Below are positions 19,554-28,549 of a stretch of DNA of 64,000 bases, piece after piece. The stretch covers positions 18,724-82,723 of the forward strand of contig NZ_JANQKD010000127.1 in NCBI RefSeq assembly GCF_028281305.1, read 5' to 3'. Origin of the DNA: Pelagibius sp. Its GTDB lineage: Bacteria > Pseudomonadota > Alphaproteobacteria > Kiloniellales > Kiloniellaceae. Each line of letters begins with the position of its first letter. The stretch's first letter is position 1. The notes below the pieces were generated by a model. It did not search any database. It saw only the letters and a list, made by a program, of their open reading frames with translations, and was not told the origin of the DNA. Both the position numbers and the translations under genes were made by a program.

Positions 19554-20504
19554 ATGGCGACACGCTTACCCTTCCGCCTCGGCACCCGGGGCAGCCCGCT
19601 TGCCCTGGCCCAGGCGCACGAGGTACGCCGCCGCCTTGGCGATGCGCACCCGGAACTGGCCGGGGACGGCGCCGTCGAGATCGTGGTGATCAAGACCACC
19701 GGCGACCGCATCCAGGACCGCGCCCTGGCGGAGATCGGCGGCAAGGGACTCTTCACCAAGGAGATCGAAGAAGCCCTTCTCGCCGAAGAGATCGATGCCG
19801 CCGTGCATTCCATGAAGGACGTGCCCACCTGGCTGCCGGACGGGCTGGTGGTGGAGCACATCCTGCCGCGCGAGGACCCGCGCGACGCCTTCTTCTCGCC
19901 GCACGGCGACAGCCTGGCGGCCCTGCCGAAGGGTGCCAGGGTCGGTACCTCGTCCCTGCGCCGCCAGGCCCAGGTGCTGCTTGCGCGCCCGGATCTCAAA
20001 GTCGAACCGATCCGCGGCAACGTCGACACCCGCCTCGACAAGCTGGCCGCCGGAACGGTCGACGCCACTCTGCTGGCCGTGGCCGGGCTGCGCCGCCTCG
20101 GCAAGGCGGAGCGAATCACCGCCGCACTCCCGGTGGAAGAGATGCTGCCGGCGGTGGCCCAGGGCGCCATCGGTCTGGAGATCCGCGAAGGCGACGCGCG
20201 CAGCCGCAGCCTGCTCGATGCCATCTGCTGCCGTGACAGCGGCCTCCGCGTTGTGGCCGAGCGGGCCATGCTGGAAGTTCTGGAAGGGTCGTGCCGCACG
20301 CCGATCGCCGGGCTGGCGGAGCTGGCAGAGGACGGTACCGGCCTGCGCCTGCGCGGTCTGCTCGCGATGCCGGATGGCAGCGCCGTCTTCCGCGCCGACC
20401 TGCAGGGTTCGGTGGCCGACCCGGTCGGGCTCGGCAAGGCGCTGGGGCAGGAGCTGCTGGCCTCCGCCGGCAGCGACGTCATCGATGCCATCACCGGACA
20501 CTGA
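19554..20504 (+). CDS. hemC: Hydroxymethylbilane synthase (porphobilinogen deaminase)
   Basis: 316 residues. Polymerises four porphobilinogen units in heme synthesis. Motifs: [53 protein letters not shown], and [11 protein letters not shown] with the cysteine that holds the dipyrromethane cofactor. Starts the hemC-hemD-mic60-hemY operon; hemD begins inside its last codons. Confidence 0.96.
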   Translation: MATRLPFRLGTRGSPLALAQAHEVRRRLGDAHPELAGDGAVEIVVIKTTGDRIQDRALAEIGGKGLFTKEIEEALLAEEIDAAVHSMKDVPTWLPDGLVVEHILPREDPRDAFFSPHGDSLAALPKGARVGTSSLRRQAQVLLARPDLKVEPIRGNVDTRLDKLAAGTVDATLLAVAGLRRLGKAERITAALPVEEMLPAVAQGAIGLEIREGDARSRSLLDAICCRDSGLRVVAERAMLEVLEGSCRTPIAGLAELAEDGTGLRLRGLLAMPDGSAVFRADLQGSVADPVGLGKALGQELLASAGSDVIDAITGH

Positions 20505-21258
20505 CGGCTCGGACCCGGGTTCACGAAGCCTGCGCGTCGTCGTCACCCGCCCGCGCGAGGATGCGGAGGCCCTGGTCGAAGCCCTCACCGTGCGCGGGCA
20601 CTCCGTTCATCACGAACCGCTGCTCGCCATCCAGGCGCGGGAAGACCCGGCCTGGCCGGCCGGTCACGAGGATGTCCAGGCGCTGCTGATCACCAGTGCC
20701 AACGGCCTACGCGCCTTTATGCGTTGCGACGCACGCCGGACGCTGCCGGTCTTTGCCGTCGGCGATGCCTCGGCGGCGGCGGCGCGGTCGGCGGGCTTCA
20801 CCGCGGTGCACTCCGCCGCGGGCACCGTCGAAGACCTGGCGCAGCTTGTCGGGGAAACCCTCGATCCCGGCGCCGGCCCTTTGCTGCACCCGGCGGCGGG
20901 CAAGCTGGCCGGCGACCTTCAGGGGCTGCTCGCGCAGGACGGGTTCCAGGTGCTGCGGGCGGTTCTCTACGATGCCGTGCCGGCGCAGAGCCTTTCCGAG
21001 GAATTTGTTCGCAAATTCGACTCAGGATTGATCGACGCCGTCACATTTTTCTCCCCCAGGACAGCGGCCACCTTTGCTAGCCTGATCGCGGAGGCAGGCC
21101 TCGTTCGGGCTTGTGGGCGGGTCGCCGCCCTGTGCCTCAGCCAGGCCGTTGCCGAACGCCTCTCGGGGCTGCCCTGGGCGGCGGTGGCGGTGGCCGAGCA
21201 GCCGGATCAGCCGGCCTTGCTGGCACGGCTTGACGCCCTGGCTGCGAAGCGCGAGTAA
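20485..21258 (+). CDS. hemD: Uroporphyrinogen-III synthase
   Basis: 257 residues, HemD fold of two alternating domains. Landmarks are [47 protein letters not shown] and [15 protein letters not shown]. It cyclises hydroxymethylbilane with inversion of ring D. Start chosen at ATG 20485, which overlaps the end of hemC by 20 bases; no other ATG precedes the conserved N-terminus. HemD is poorly conserved in general, but position after hemC supports the call. Confidence 0.92.
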   Translation: MPSPDTDGSDPGSRSLRVVVTRPREDAEALVEALTVRGHSVHHEPLLAIQAREDPAWPAGHEDVQALLITSANGLRAFMRCDARRTLPVFAVGDASAAAARSAGFTAVHSAAGTVEDLAQLVGETLDPGAGPLLHPAAGKLAGDLQGLLAQDGFQVLRAVLYDAVPAQSLSEEFVRKFDSGLIDAVTFFSPRTAATFASLIAEAGLVRACGRVAALCLSQAVAERLSGLPWAAVAVAEQPDQPALLARLDALAAKRE

Positions 21259-21354
21259 TGAGGCGCATACTGCGCTGCAACGAAGGGCCTGAGGTATTGG
21301 GGGGCGTGCGGCGTCCGATCTAAGGGCACCCGATTTAGGGCATCTGCGGGGATC

Positions 21355-23031
21355 ATGGCGGAATCCGAAGGGCAGGGCGGCAAGACGGCCGCCACAGGCG
21401 ACAACAAGGCCGACGGCCAGCAGGCGAACGGCAAAAAGCCGGGCGAGAAGAAGGCTGCGCCGGCTATTGCGGTGATTGAGCTCTTCGGCGGCATCCGGCC
21501 GATGGCGAAGGATCTCGGCGTCGCGGTCTCCACCGTGCAGGGCTGGAAGGAGCGGGAGTCGATCCCGGCCAACCGCCACGATCAGATCCGCGCCGCCGCC
21601 CAGAAAAAGGGGCTGGCCCTGGACGCCGCGCTGCTGCGTGCCTCCGCCCTGCCGGAGGCCGGCTCGACGCCGCCGCCGGTCATCGAGGCAGAAGCCCAGG
21701 AAGTGAAGACGGCGGACAGCCCCGCGGCGGAAACCCCCGCGGCGGAAACCCCTGCGGCGGAGACCCCTGCGGCGGAAACCCCGGCTGCGGAAAAACCCTC
21801 GGCCGGCACGACGGAAAAGGCCGCTCAGGGCGCCACCGGTTCCATGGCCTCGCGCAGCAGCCAGGCCTCCCGCGCCGCGGCGGCCCCGGCCCAGTCCCCG
21901 AAACCGGAATCGGCAGCGAAACCGGACCCGTTGGCCAAGCCTGAACAGACAAGCGCGGCCTCCACGCCGGCACGGCGGTCCGGATCGTTGGTGCCCGGTC
22001 TTGTCCTCGGCGTGCTGCTGGCGGTGGCGATTGCCGTTGCCACGGTCTTCAGCCGCGGCTACTGGCTGCCGCTGATCGATCCCCAGACTGGCCAGCAGCA
22101 GGAGGCCGTGGCCACTGCGCTGCAGGATCTCGATGCCCGGCTGGCGGAGCTGCAGGCCGCGCTGCCGCCCGACAACTCGGATGCGGTTGCCGCGGTCGAC
22201 GACCGTCTCTCGGCTCTGGAGGTCGCGGTCTCGCAGGGCGCCGGCCAGGACCCCGAAACCCGGGTTGCACTGGAGTCCCTGAGCGCCAACCTGGCACGCC
22301 TGACCGACCGGCTGCAGTCGCTCGAGGAAAGCCAGGCCGCGGCGGGCATTCCGACCGAGGCGCTGAGCAGCCGCCTGAGCAGCGAGGCGGCGCGTCTCGA
22401 CGAACTGCTGACCGCCCAGTCGGAACTGGTGGCCCGCCTGGAACAGGCCGAACGCGATCTCGCCACGGCGGCCGCCAGCCGCGACGCCGCGCCCGGCAGT
22501 CAGGAGACGCTGATGCTCCTGGCCATGCTGCAGTTGCGCGATGCGATCCGTGGCTCCGGCCCTTACGAGGAACCCCTGCGCATGCTCCAGAACCTGGCCG
22601 AAGGGGATGCCGCGCTGACCGAGATCACCGCACCCCTGGAGCGGCGGGCCCCGGCGGGCCTGCCGAGCCTGCGGGATCTGCAGGCGGCCTTTCCGGAGGT
22701 CGCGCGGCGCCTCGCCGCCATCGAGCTGGGCGAGGAGGGCGAGGGCTGGTCGGCCGGCGTCCTGCGCCGCCTTTCGGAGGCCGTGAACCTGCGTCCCGTC
22801 GGACTGGTCGAAGGCGACACCCCGACGGCGGTCGCCGCCCGCGCCGAGGTCAAGCTGAACGACGGCGACCTGGAAGGCGCCCTGGCGGAGATCTCCAGCC
22901 TCACCGGCGCGGCGGCAGAGGCGGCGGCGCAGTGGCGCGGTGAAGCCGAGGCGCGGGTCGCCGCCAATCAGGCGGTCAGCGCCCTGGGGGCCATGGTCTC
23001 CGAACGGTTTCGCCTGACGGCGGGCGGATAA
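21355..23031 (+). CDS. Mic60/mitofilin-type inner-membrane protein with N-terminal HTH-like segment
   Basis: 558 residues. Order: Lys/Gly-rich N-terminus (1-35); a compact helical segment at 37-92 (IELFGGIRPMAKDLGVAVST then VQGWKERESIPANRHDQIRA) that looks like a Cro/YdaS-type helix-turn-helix; five AAETP repeats (124-146); one membrane helix (211-232); a long coiled coil (about 245-380); and a C-terminal region (about 390-558) resembling the mitofilin signature. In alphaproteobacteria mic60 is next to hem genes, as here, and shapes intracytoplasmic membranes. The HTH-like part facing the cytoplasm is unusual for a crista-organising protein. Confidence 0.82.
   Translation: MAESEGQGGKTAATGDNKADGQQANGKKPGEKKAAPAIAVIELFGGIRPMAKDLGVAVSTVQGWKERESIPANRHDQIRAAAQKKGLALDAALLRASALPEAGSTPPPVIEAEAQEVKTADSPAAETPAAETPAAETPAAETPAAEKPSAGTTEKAAQGATGSMASRSSQASRAAAAPAQSPKPESAAKPDPLAKPEQTSAASTPARRSGSLVPGLVLGVLLAVAIAVATVFSRGYWLPLIDPQTGQQQEAVATALQDLDARLAELQAALPPDNSDAVAAVDDRLSALEVAVSQGAGQDPETRVALESLSANLARLTDRLQSLEESQAAAGIPTEALSSRLSSEAARLDELLTAQSELVARLEQAERDLATAAASRDAAPGSQETLMLLAMLQLRDAIRGSGPYEEPLRMLQNLAEGDAALTEITAPLERRAPAGLPSLRDLQAAFPEVARRLAAIELGEEGEGWSAGVLRRLSEAVNLRPVGLVEGDTPTAVAARAEVKLNDGDLEGALAEISSLTGAAAEAAAQWRGEAEARVAANQAVSALGAMVSERFRLTAGG
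21721..21795 (+). repeat. Five-copy 15-bp tandem repeat within the mic60 coding sequence
   Basis: Units based on CCCGCGGCGGAAACC, in frame, encode the AAETP repeats of the disordered linker before the membrane helix. Copies 1-2 are identical, 3-4 differ by one or two bases, and copy 5 is degenerate. Confidence 0.9.
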
Positions 23032-23034
23032 TCC

Positions 23035-24801
23035 ATGCGCCGCGTCATCGTCTTCGTCGCGCTCGCCGCCCTGGCGGTTCTCGCCGCCTTTTGGCTGGCG
23101 GAACACCCGGGCCGGGTTTCCATCGAATGGCTCGGCTACCAGATGGAACCGCCGATCGGCATGCTGGTGCTGGCCGGTGTGCTGCTGTCCGTCGCGGTCA
23201 TCATTCTCTACCGCATCATCACCCTGATCCTCGGAACCCCCGGCACCATCGGCCGCGCGCTTTCCGCCAGCCGGCGCCGGCGCGGCTTCCGCGCGCTCAG
23301 CCAGGGTATGGTGGCGGTGGCCGCCGGCGACGCGCAGGAGGCGGCGCGCTGGTCGCGCAAGGCCGACAGCCTGCTGGAGGACCCGCCGCTCACCCTGCTG
23401 CTGTCGGCCCAGGCGGCCCAGCTCAACGGCGACGAACTGGCGGCGGAGAAGTACTTCAACGCCATGCTGGAGAAGCCGGAGACCCGCTTCCTGGGCTTGC
23501 GCGGTCTGTTGATGCAGGCGCTGCGCAAGGGCGACGACCAGCGCGCGCTCGGCTATGTGCGCGAAGCCCATGCCATGCGCCCCAAGACGCCCTGGGTGGT
23601 GACCAACCTCTTCGAGTTGAGCGAGCGCACCGGCGACTACGACGGCGCGGCGGCGGCCCTGAAGCAGGCCGCCAAGATCAAGGCCCTGGCAAAGCCGGAG
23701 GCCGATCACAAGGGGGCCGTCATCACGCTTGCCAAGGCGGAGAAAGCCCTCGCCGAAGGCCGGCGCGACGAGGCGCTGAGCCTCAGCCGGACGGCCCAGA
23801 AAGCCGATGCCGCCCTGCTCGCCGCGGCGGTCCTGCATGCCCGGCTGGCGGTAGACAGCGAGCGCTTCCGCGAGGCCGCCAAGGTGGTGGAGCGTATCTG
23901 GGCGCGCAGCCCCTCGGCGGAGCTGGCGGCGCTCTACCGCAAGGCGGCGCCCGCGGCCAAGCCGCTGGAGCAGGTCAAGCGCTTCACCAAGCTGGCGGCC
24001 CTGAACCCGAACCACCGCGAAAGCCACCTGGCGCTGGCGGAAGCGAACCTGGATGCCGGGCTGTGGGGCGAGGCGCGGCGCCATCTCGGCATTCTGGTGA
24101 CCCTGGAGGGCGAGGACCCGGCCCGCGCGCACGTTTGCCGGCTCATGGCCCGGCTTGAGGAGTCCGAGCACGGCGACATCGCCGCCGCCCGCGCCTGGCT
24201 GGAGCGGGCCGGCGAGGCGCCGCGCGATCCCGCCTGGGTCTGCACCACCTGCGGGGCGGTGGCGGCGCGCTGGTCGGTCGACTGCGGCGCCTGCGGCAGC
24301 TTCGATTCCCTGGCCTGGGGCGCCCCGCGCCGGGTCGGCAGCCTGGCTGTGTCCGGCGCGGGCTCCGCGCTCGCCCAGATCACCGCAAAGCAGGGGGCGC
24401 GCAGCGGCGAAAGCCGGGTCGCCCCGGTGACCATGCCGCTCGCCAAGCTGCCGGACCAGCCGCCCGACCGTCCCGACGGCGGGGAGCCAGAGCAGACCGG
24501 CGCTGTCGTGGCCAAGCCCGCTGCGGCACCGCCCCAGCCAGCGCAGCCGCAAACGGCGCCGGCGCCCACGACGCCGGCTGCCGCTTCAGCCGAAATCGGC
24601 CCCTCCGACGTCAAGCCGGCGCTGCCCAAGCCTCCGGCACCGCCCGCCCCACCGGCCGGCGGTCTCGGCCCGAACGGGCAGGAGCCGCCCGCCAGTACAA
24701 GCCGGGCGGTCGAACGCCCTGAACTCGGCGACGAAGACGCGGAGGAGGCGGCGGCGGTCGAGGGCTCGGTGCCCCCGCGCATCGAGCGCGACCCCCGCTA
24801 G
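23035..24801 (+). CDS. hemY: HemY-type TPR membrane protein with C-terminal zinc ribbon and Pro-rich tail
   Basis: 588 residues, starting 3 bases after mic60. Two N-terminal membrane helices (about 4-24 and 42-66), a HemY_N region (LAEHPGRVSIEWLGYQME), then TPR-like helical repeats to about 390. A zinc-ribbon follows with Cys403, Cys406, Cys417 and Cys420 (CTTC and CGAC pairs) and then a long Ala/Pro-rich disordered tail. HemY of this type is an operon partner of heme genes, not the unrelated protoporphyrinogen oxidase. The TPR plus C-terminal four-Cys architecture parallels LapB/YciM, which binds iron-sulfur or metal in a rubredoxin domain. Confidence 0.86.
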   Translation: MRRVIVFVALAALAVLAAFWLAEHPGRVSIEWLGYQMEPPIGMLVLAGVLLSVAVIILYRIITLILGTPGTIGRALSASRRRRGFRALSQGMVAVAAGDAQEAARWSRKADSLLEDPPLTLLLSAQAAQLNGDELAAEKYFNAMLEKPETRFLGLRGLLMQALRKGDDQRALGYVREAHAMRPKTPWVVTNLFELSERTGDYDGAAAALKQAAKIKALAKPEADHKGAVITLAKAEKALAEGRRDEALSLSRTAQKADAALLAAAVLHARLAVDSERFREAAKVVERIWARSPSAELAALYRKAAPAAKPLEQVKRFTKLAALNPNHRESHLALAEANLDAGLWGEARRHLGILVTLEGEDPARAHVCRLMARLEESEHGDIAAARAWLERAGEAPRDPAWVCTTCGAVAARWSVDCGACGSFDSLAWGAPRRVGSLAVSGAGSALAQITAKQGARSGESRVAPVTMPLAKLPDQPPDRPDGGEPEQTGAVVAKPAAAPPQPAQPQTAPAPTTPAAASAEIGPSDVKPALPKPPAPPAPPAGGLGPNGQEPPASTSRAVERPELGDEDAEEAAAVEGSVPPRIERDPR

Positions 24802-24825
24802 GATTGTTCCGGTTTTGCGGCGCCG

Positions 24826-24889
24826 GCCCGCTCCCCCTCCCGGCCACCCAGCACCAGTATCCTATGGGTGGCCGGGAGGGGGAGCGGGC
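24826..24889 (+). terminator. Perfect 25-bp hairpin after hemY
   Basis: Arms 24826-24850 and 24865-24889 are exact complements of each other with a 14-base loop; pairing can continue three more positions with one G-T wobble. It starts 24 bases after the hemY stop. No T-run follows, so it is either a Rho-type/processing structure or a relic of a repeat. It lies 177 bases before tRNA-Thr. Confidence 0.7.
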
Positions 24890-25066
24890 TGGAACCGCAT
24901 TCAACGACGCCAAGGCGCGCTGGCGCGCGCCGTTAACCCTGGATTAAGGCCGTTCGCTTAGGGATCGAGGGGTGTCTGGAGGGGCCTGCCGCACTTGCGT
25001 TGGCGACAGCTTCGCCGTAAGGTCCCGCCGATTCAGGTGGCCGGGCGTGAAACCGGCTACAGGTGT

Positions 25067-25142
25067 GCCGCCTTAGCTCAGTTGGTAGAGCATCGCATTC
25101 GTAATGCGAGGGTCGCGTGTTCAAGTCACGCAGGCGGCACCA
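25067..25142 (+). tRNA. tRNA-Thr (anticodon CGT)
   Basis: 76 bases including an encoded CCA. The acceptor stem GCCGCCT/AGGCGGC pairs perfectly; D-loop AGTTGGTAGA, anticodon stem-loop with CGT at 25100-25102, T-arm GCGTGTTCAAGTCACGC. Decodes ACG. Its transcription is co-directional with hemC-hemY. Confidence 0.97.
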
Positions 25143-25172
25143 TTCCTCCCCGACACCTCAATACCGCTGCGC

Positions 25173-25652
25173 TCAAAACTCCAGCGGCGCATTGTCGATC
25201 ACCTCTTTCATAACAAAGAAGGTGCGTGTCTGACGCACGCCCGGCAGGGCGATCAGCCGTTCGCCATGCAGACGATTGAAGTCGGCGATGTCGCGCACCC
25301 GGATCTTCAAGAAGTAATCGAAGTCGCCGGCGACGAGGTGACAGTCCAGCACGAAGGGAAGCTTCGTGATGGCCGTCTCAAAGGCGGCAAAGCTCTCCGG
25401 CGTCGAACGGTCGAGCACCACGCCGACGATGGCCAGCGCGCCGCGGTCGACCCGCTCCGGCGCGACCTCGGCACGCACCGACCGCAGGATGCCTTCGCGA
25501 AACAGGCGCTGGGTGCGGCGGTGACAGGTCGCCGGGCTGACATTGATCTTGGCAGCCAGTTCCGCGTTGGTCAGCCGGCCGTCCCGCTGCAGGTGCCGGA
25601 GAATGCGGCGATCTATGCGATCGAGATCGGTTTCTGTGGGAGAATCTTTCAT
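25173..25652 (-). CDS. Lrp/AsnC-family regulator, likely of the ACC deaminase gene (AcdR-like)
   Basis: 159 residues: N-terminal winged HTH (about 10-60; LDRIDRRILRHLQRDGRLTNAELA) and C-terminal RAM ligand-binding domain (GVVLDRSTPESFAAFETAI, VAGDFDYFLKIRVRDIADF). Lrp-type regulators that are divergent from acdS activate it in response to ACC in several proteobacteria (AcdR). The divergent gene at 25807 is an ACC deaminase, which strongly suggests the same pairing here. The 154-base intergenic region (25653-25806) is A+T-richer than its surroundings. Confidence 0.88.
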   Translation of the reverse strand: MKDSPTETDLDRIDRRILRHLQRDGRLTNAELAAKINVSPATCHRRTQRLFREGILRSVRAEVAPERVDRGALAIVGVVLDRSTPESFAAFETAITKLPFVLDCHLVAGDFDYFLKIRVRDIADFNRLHGERLIALPGVRQTRTFFVMKEVIDNAPLEF

Positions 25653-25806
25653 ATATGTGGGAATTTTTTAGAGAGTATGGGAGTAATTGGGCATGAGGTG
25701 AGAATTCTGACTTATTCAGAGGCTCAGTTCGAGAGCCAATTTCATCCGGCTGCCGCTACACTGCCGCGCTCAGACACCATCCGGGCCGGTACGCAGGGAG
25801 GCCGCA
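25653..25806. promoter_or_regulatory. Divergent control region between AcdR-like gene and acdS
   Basis: A 154-base region with lower G+C than its flanks. It contains the dyad GGCTC-(7)-GAGCC around 25722-25739 and the palindromic GAATTC near 25703. These are the kind of imperfect dyads Lrp-family proteins bind, but no experimentally known consensus can be matched with confidence. Confidence 0.35.
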
Positions 25807-26820
25807 GTGCTGGACAGTTTCGAACGCTATCCGTTGATGTTCGGGCCGACGCCCATCGAGAGGCTGGACCGCCTGTCGGCGCATCTTGGCGGCGGGGTGA
25901 CGCTCTACGCCAAGCGGGAGGACTGCAATTCCGGCCTTGCCTTCGGCGGCAACAAGATCCGCAAGCTGGAATATATCGTCCCGGATGCCCTGGCCGCGGG
26001 GGCGGACACGCTGGTGACCATCGGGGGCGTTCAGTCGAACCATACGCGCCAGGTGGCCGCCGTCGCCGCCAAGCTCGGCCTGAGGTGCCGGCTGGTCCAG
26101 GAAAGCTGGGTGCCTTTCCCCGATGCCGTCTACGACCGGGTCGGCAACATCCTGATGAGCCGGGTTCTGGGCGCGGAGATCGAGCTGATCGACGAAGGCT
26201 TCGACATCGGCATCCGCGAGAGCTGGCAACGGGCCCTGGACGCGGTCGAGGCCGAGGGCGGCCGGCCTTACGCCATTCCTGCCGGCGCCTCGGTGCACAG
26301 GTTCGGCGGGCTTGGCTATGTCGGTTTCGCGGAGGAGGTCCGCGCCCAGGAAGCGGCCATGGGATTCACCTTCGACTATGTCGTCGTGTGCTCCGTGACT
26401 GGTTCCACCCAGGCCGGCATGGTCGTGGGCTTCGCCAGGGACGGCCGGGCGCGCAACGTCATCGGCATCGATGCCTCGGCAGCTCCGGCACAGACCCGCG
26501 ACCAGATTCTGGAGATCGCGCGCAGCACGGCGACCCTGGTCGACCTTGGGCGGGAGATCACCGGAGAAGACATCGTTCTGCTGGAGGACTACGCCTACCC
26601 GGCCTACGGCGTCCCGTCGCAAGAAACCAACGCGGCCATACGCCTGTCTGCGCGCATGGAGGGCATGATGACCGATCCGGTGTACGAGGGAAAATCGATG
26701 CAGGGGCTCATCGATCTGGTGCAGCGGGGCTATTTTCCGGCCGGCTCAAACATCCTCTACGCACACCTTGGCGGCGTGCCTGCCATCAACGCCTACAGCT
26801 ACCTCTATCGCGACGGCTGA
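25807..26820 (+). CDS. acdS: 1-Aminocyclopropane-1-carboxylate deaminase
   Basis: 337 residues, GTG start. PLP enzyme that cleaves ACC (the ethylene precursor) to ammonia and 2-oxobutyrate. The PLP lysine lies in [26 protein letters not shown] and [11 protein letters not shown] bind phosphate. Of the residues that separate true ACC deaminase from D-cysteine desulfhydrase, Glu in VYEGKSM and Leu in [12 protein letters not shown] are both present as in AcdS. Together with the divergent Lrp-type gene this makes a real ACC deaminase more likely than a desulfhydrase. Confidence 0.9.
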   Translation: MLDSFERYPLMFGPTPIERLDRLSAHLGGGVTLYAKREDCNSGLAFGGNKIRKLEYIVPDALAAGADTLVTIGGVQSNHTRQVAAVAAKLGLRCRLVQESWVPFPDAVYDRVGNILMSRVLGAEIELIDEGFDIGIRESWQRALDAVEAEGGRPYAIPAGASVHRFGGLGYVGFAEEVRAQEAAMGFTFDYVVVCSVTGSTQAGMVVGFARDGRARNVIGIDASAAPAQTRDQILEIARSTATLVDLGREITGEDIVLLEDYAYPAYGVPSQETNAAIRLSARMEGMMTDPVYEGKSMQGLIDLVQRGYFPAGSNILYAHLGGVPAINAYSYLYRDG

Positions 26821-26830
26821 CCCGCTCTCA

Positions 26831-27523
26831 TCACCCGGTCCCCAGCGCCACGGCGTCGAGGATGGCGAGGTAGTGGCAGGCCGCGGCGATCAGCACCAGC
26901 GCGTGCCAGATCGCGTTGTGATACGGCAGGCTGCGCCAGAGGTGGAAGACGACGCCCAGGGTGTAGATCACCCCGCCGGCGACCAGCAGGCTGAGGGCCG
27001 GGGTGGAGAGCGCGGCCGCCAGCGGCTCCACGACCACCAGGACCGACCAGCCCTGGGCTAAGTAGAGCACGATGGCCGCCCGCTCGAAGCGGCGCGGCAG
27101 AAAGAGCTTCAGCGCGACGCCCAGGGCCGCCACGGCCCAGACCACGGCAAACAGCGCCCAGCCCCAGGTCCCGCCGATCACCGCCAGGGAGAAGGGCGTA
27201 TAGCTGCCGGCGATCATGACGAAGATGGCCGCGTGGTCGAGGCGCCGCAGCACCTCCTTCCAATTCGGATGCCAGGCCATGTTGTAGGCCGCCGAGCAGG
27301 CGAAGACGGCCACCAGGCCCAGGCCGTAGACCGCGAGGCTGAGGTTGGCCGTACTGAAAAGCTCCGGCCGGACAATGAAGACGGAGGACTGGCTGTGCCA
27401 GACCGCGAGGACCAGCAGCGCCGGCGCGGCAGCCAGGCTGGCACTGACGCCCAGGATGTGGACCACGGCGTCGGCCAGCCGCTCGCCTCTGGTGAACTGG
27501 GGAAAGTGCAGGGGTTTGGACAT
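26831..27523 (-). CDS. Hemolysin III (YqfA/PAQR) family membrane protein
   Basis: 230 residues with seven predicted membrane helices. The family's histidine and serine positions are visible: DAVVHILGVSASL (helix 1), CSAAYNMAWH (helix 3 region), LRRLDHAAIFVMIAGSYTPF, and the C-terminal IWHALVLIAAACHYLAI. Members are related to PAQR receptors and often called hemolysin III, though haemolysis is not the native role in most. Convergent with acdS (9-base gap). Confidence 0.9.
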   Translation of the reverse strand: MSKPLHFPQFTRGERLADAVVHILGVSASLAAAPALLVLAVWHSQSSVFIVRPELFSTANLSLAVYGLGLVAVFACSAAYNMAWHPNWKEVLRRLDHAAIFVMIAGSYTPFSLAVIGGTWGWALFAVVWAVAALGVALKLFLPRRFERAAIVLYLAQGWSVLVVVEPLAAALSTPALSLLVAGGVIYTLGVVFHLWRSLPYHNAIWHALVLIAAACHYLAILDAVALGTG

Positions 27524-27727
27524 TGCCGGCGCCTCCTCCTGAGGGTCCTATCATCCCTCAGGCCCCGGCGCGGCGGCAAGGGGGGCTTCCCGTCGGGACC
27601 CGCCTATAACACCACTGTGACTTTGCAGCTCTATGGCGGGAGTGGTTAAATGCGCCCCGGCGCCGTGAGGGAAGGGTTGCCCCCGGAGCAGATCTGCTTC
27701 GGGCACCGGTTCTGTTGGGGGGAAGAG

Positions 27728-28399
27728 ATGAGCTTCGAATTGGGCACAGGGCGTCTGTGTGCGGCGGTCGGGCTGCGGCCGGTTCTGGCCGGCGGCGTTA
27801 TGGCGTTGCTCGCGGCCTGCGGCACGCCCGGCGGCGACTACGACGCCCTGATGGCCGAGCGCAACTTCACCGGCGCCAAGCTGGAGAACTTCTCGATCTG
27901 CCATGGCCATGGCTGCCGCCTGGTCTCCCAGGTCTCGCTGACCGAGATGGACTGGGACCCGGTGGCCGATCTCTTCGCCGAGCCGGCGGCCTCTGCGGAC
28001 ATCGAACGCACCCGCATCGCCATGGCGACGGCAATCCTGGAAGAGGCGGTGGGCCGCCAGACCGGGACCTACAAGGACGAGGCCGGTACCTTCAACGCCA
28101 TCAGCGGCAACGATCAGCTCGATTGCGTGGACGAGACCAGCAACACCTCGGTCTACCTGACCCTCATGGCTCGGGCCGGTTACCTGAAGTGGCACAAGAT
28201 CACGGGCTGGGCCGGGCGCGGCCTGCTGATCGACGGCGAGTGGCCGCATCAGTCCGCCGTGGTCGAGGAGATGAAGACCGGCAAGGCCTACGCCATCGAC
28301 ACCTGGTTCGAGGACAACGGCCGTCCCGCCCACGTGGTGCCGCTGGAGACCTGGCGCGCCGGCTGGATCCCGCCGGGCTTCGTGGACAGCATGCTCTAG
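27728..28399 (+). CDS. Predicted lipoprotein, conserved hypothetical
   Basis: 223 residues. Hydrophobic N-terminus with lipobox LAAC (about residues 29-32), so a lipid-anchored protein. The mature part contains conserved-looking Cys/His positions (FSICHGHGCRL), a DQLDCVDETSNTSVYLTLM segment and WPHQSAVV. No enzyme family is recognised. Start chosen at ATG 27728 since GGGGAAGAG precedes it; an upstream extension lacks signal character. Divergent from the hemolysin III gene. Confidence 0.72.
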   Translation: MSFELGTGRLCAAVGLRPVLAGGVMALLAACGTPGGDYDALMAERNFTGAKLENFSICHGHGCRLVSQVSLTEMDWDPVADLFAEPAASADIERTRIAMATAILEEAVGRQTGTYKDEAGTFNAISGNDQLDCVDETSNTSVYLTLMARAGYLKWHKITGWAGRGLLIDGEWPHQSAVVEEMKTGKAYAIDTWFEDNGRPAHVVPLETWRAGWIPPGFVDSML

Positions 28400-28451
28400 G
28401 GGACAGCAGAAGCAGTCGCCGCATAAGCAAGTCGCCACTGGGATAACCGCG

Positions 28452-28471
28452 TGTCGCCTTCGGGGGCGACA
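28452..28471 (+). terminator. Stem-loop between the lipoprotein and DmdA-like genes
   Basis: TGTCGCC (28452-28458) and GGCGACA (28465-28471) pair around a TTCGGG loop, 53 bases after the upstream stop. No clear T-run. It could end the upstream transcript or be a leader structure of the following gene. Confidence 0.4.
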
Positions 28472-28549
28472 GGCCCGGCCGCTTGCCGCATCCCTTCGCC
28501 AAGACAGGTTTCCTTACGCTGCCGAAGTCTTCCCTGCCGGAGAGCGGTC

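Noticed and set aside
18407..20524. 705-codon minus-strand frame with tsaD as its C-terminal part
   Set aside because: The N-terminal half is antisense to hemC and Ser/Arg-rich; TsaD is complete from the ATG at 19495, so no fusion is accepted.
21022..24552. 1176-codon open frame on the minus strand opposite mic60 and hemY
   Set aside because: Low-complexity Gly/Arg/Gln composition and no family features; it is the antisense of two well-supported genes in a high-G+C genome.
28400..28549. Riboswitch before the DmdA-like gene
   Set aside because: Only one simple stem-loop was found; no known riboswitch consensus could be recognised.
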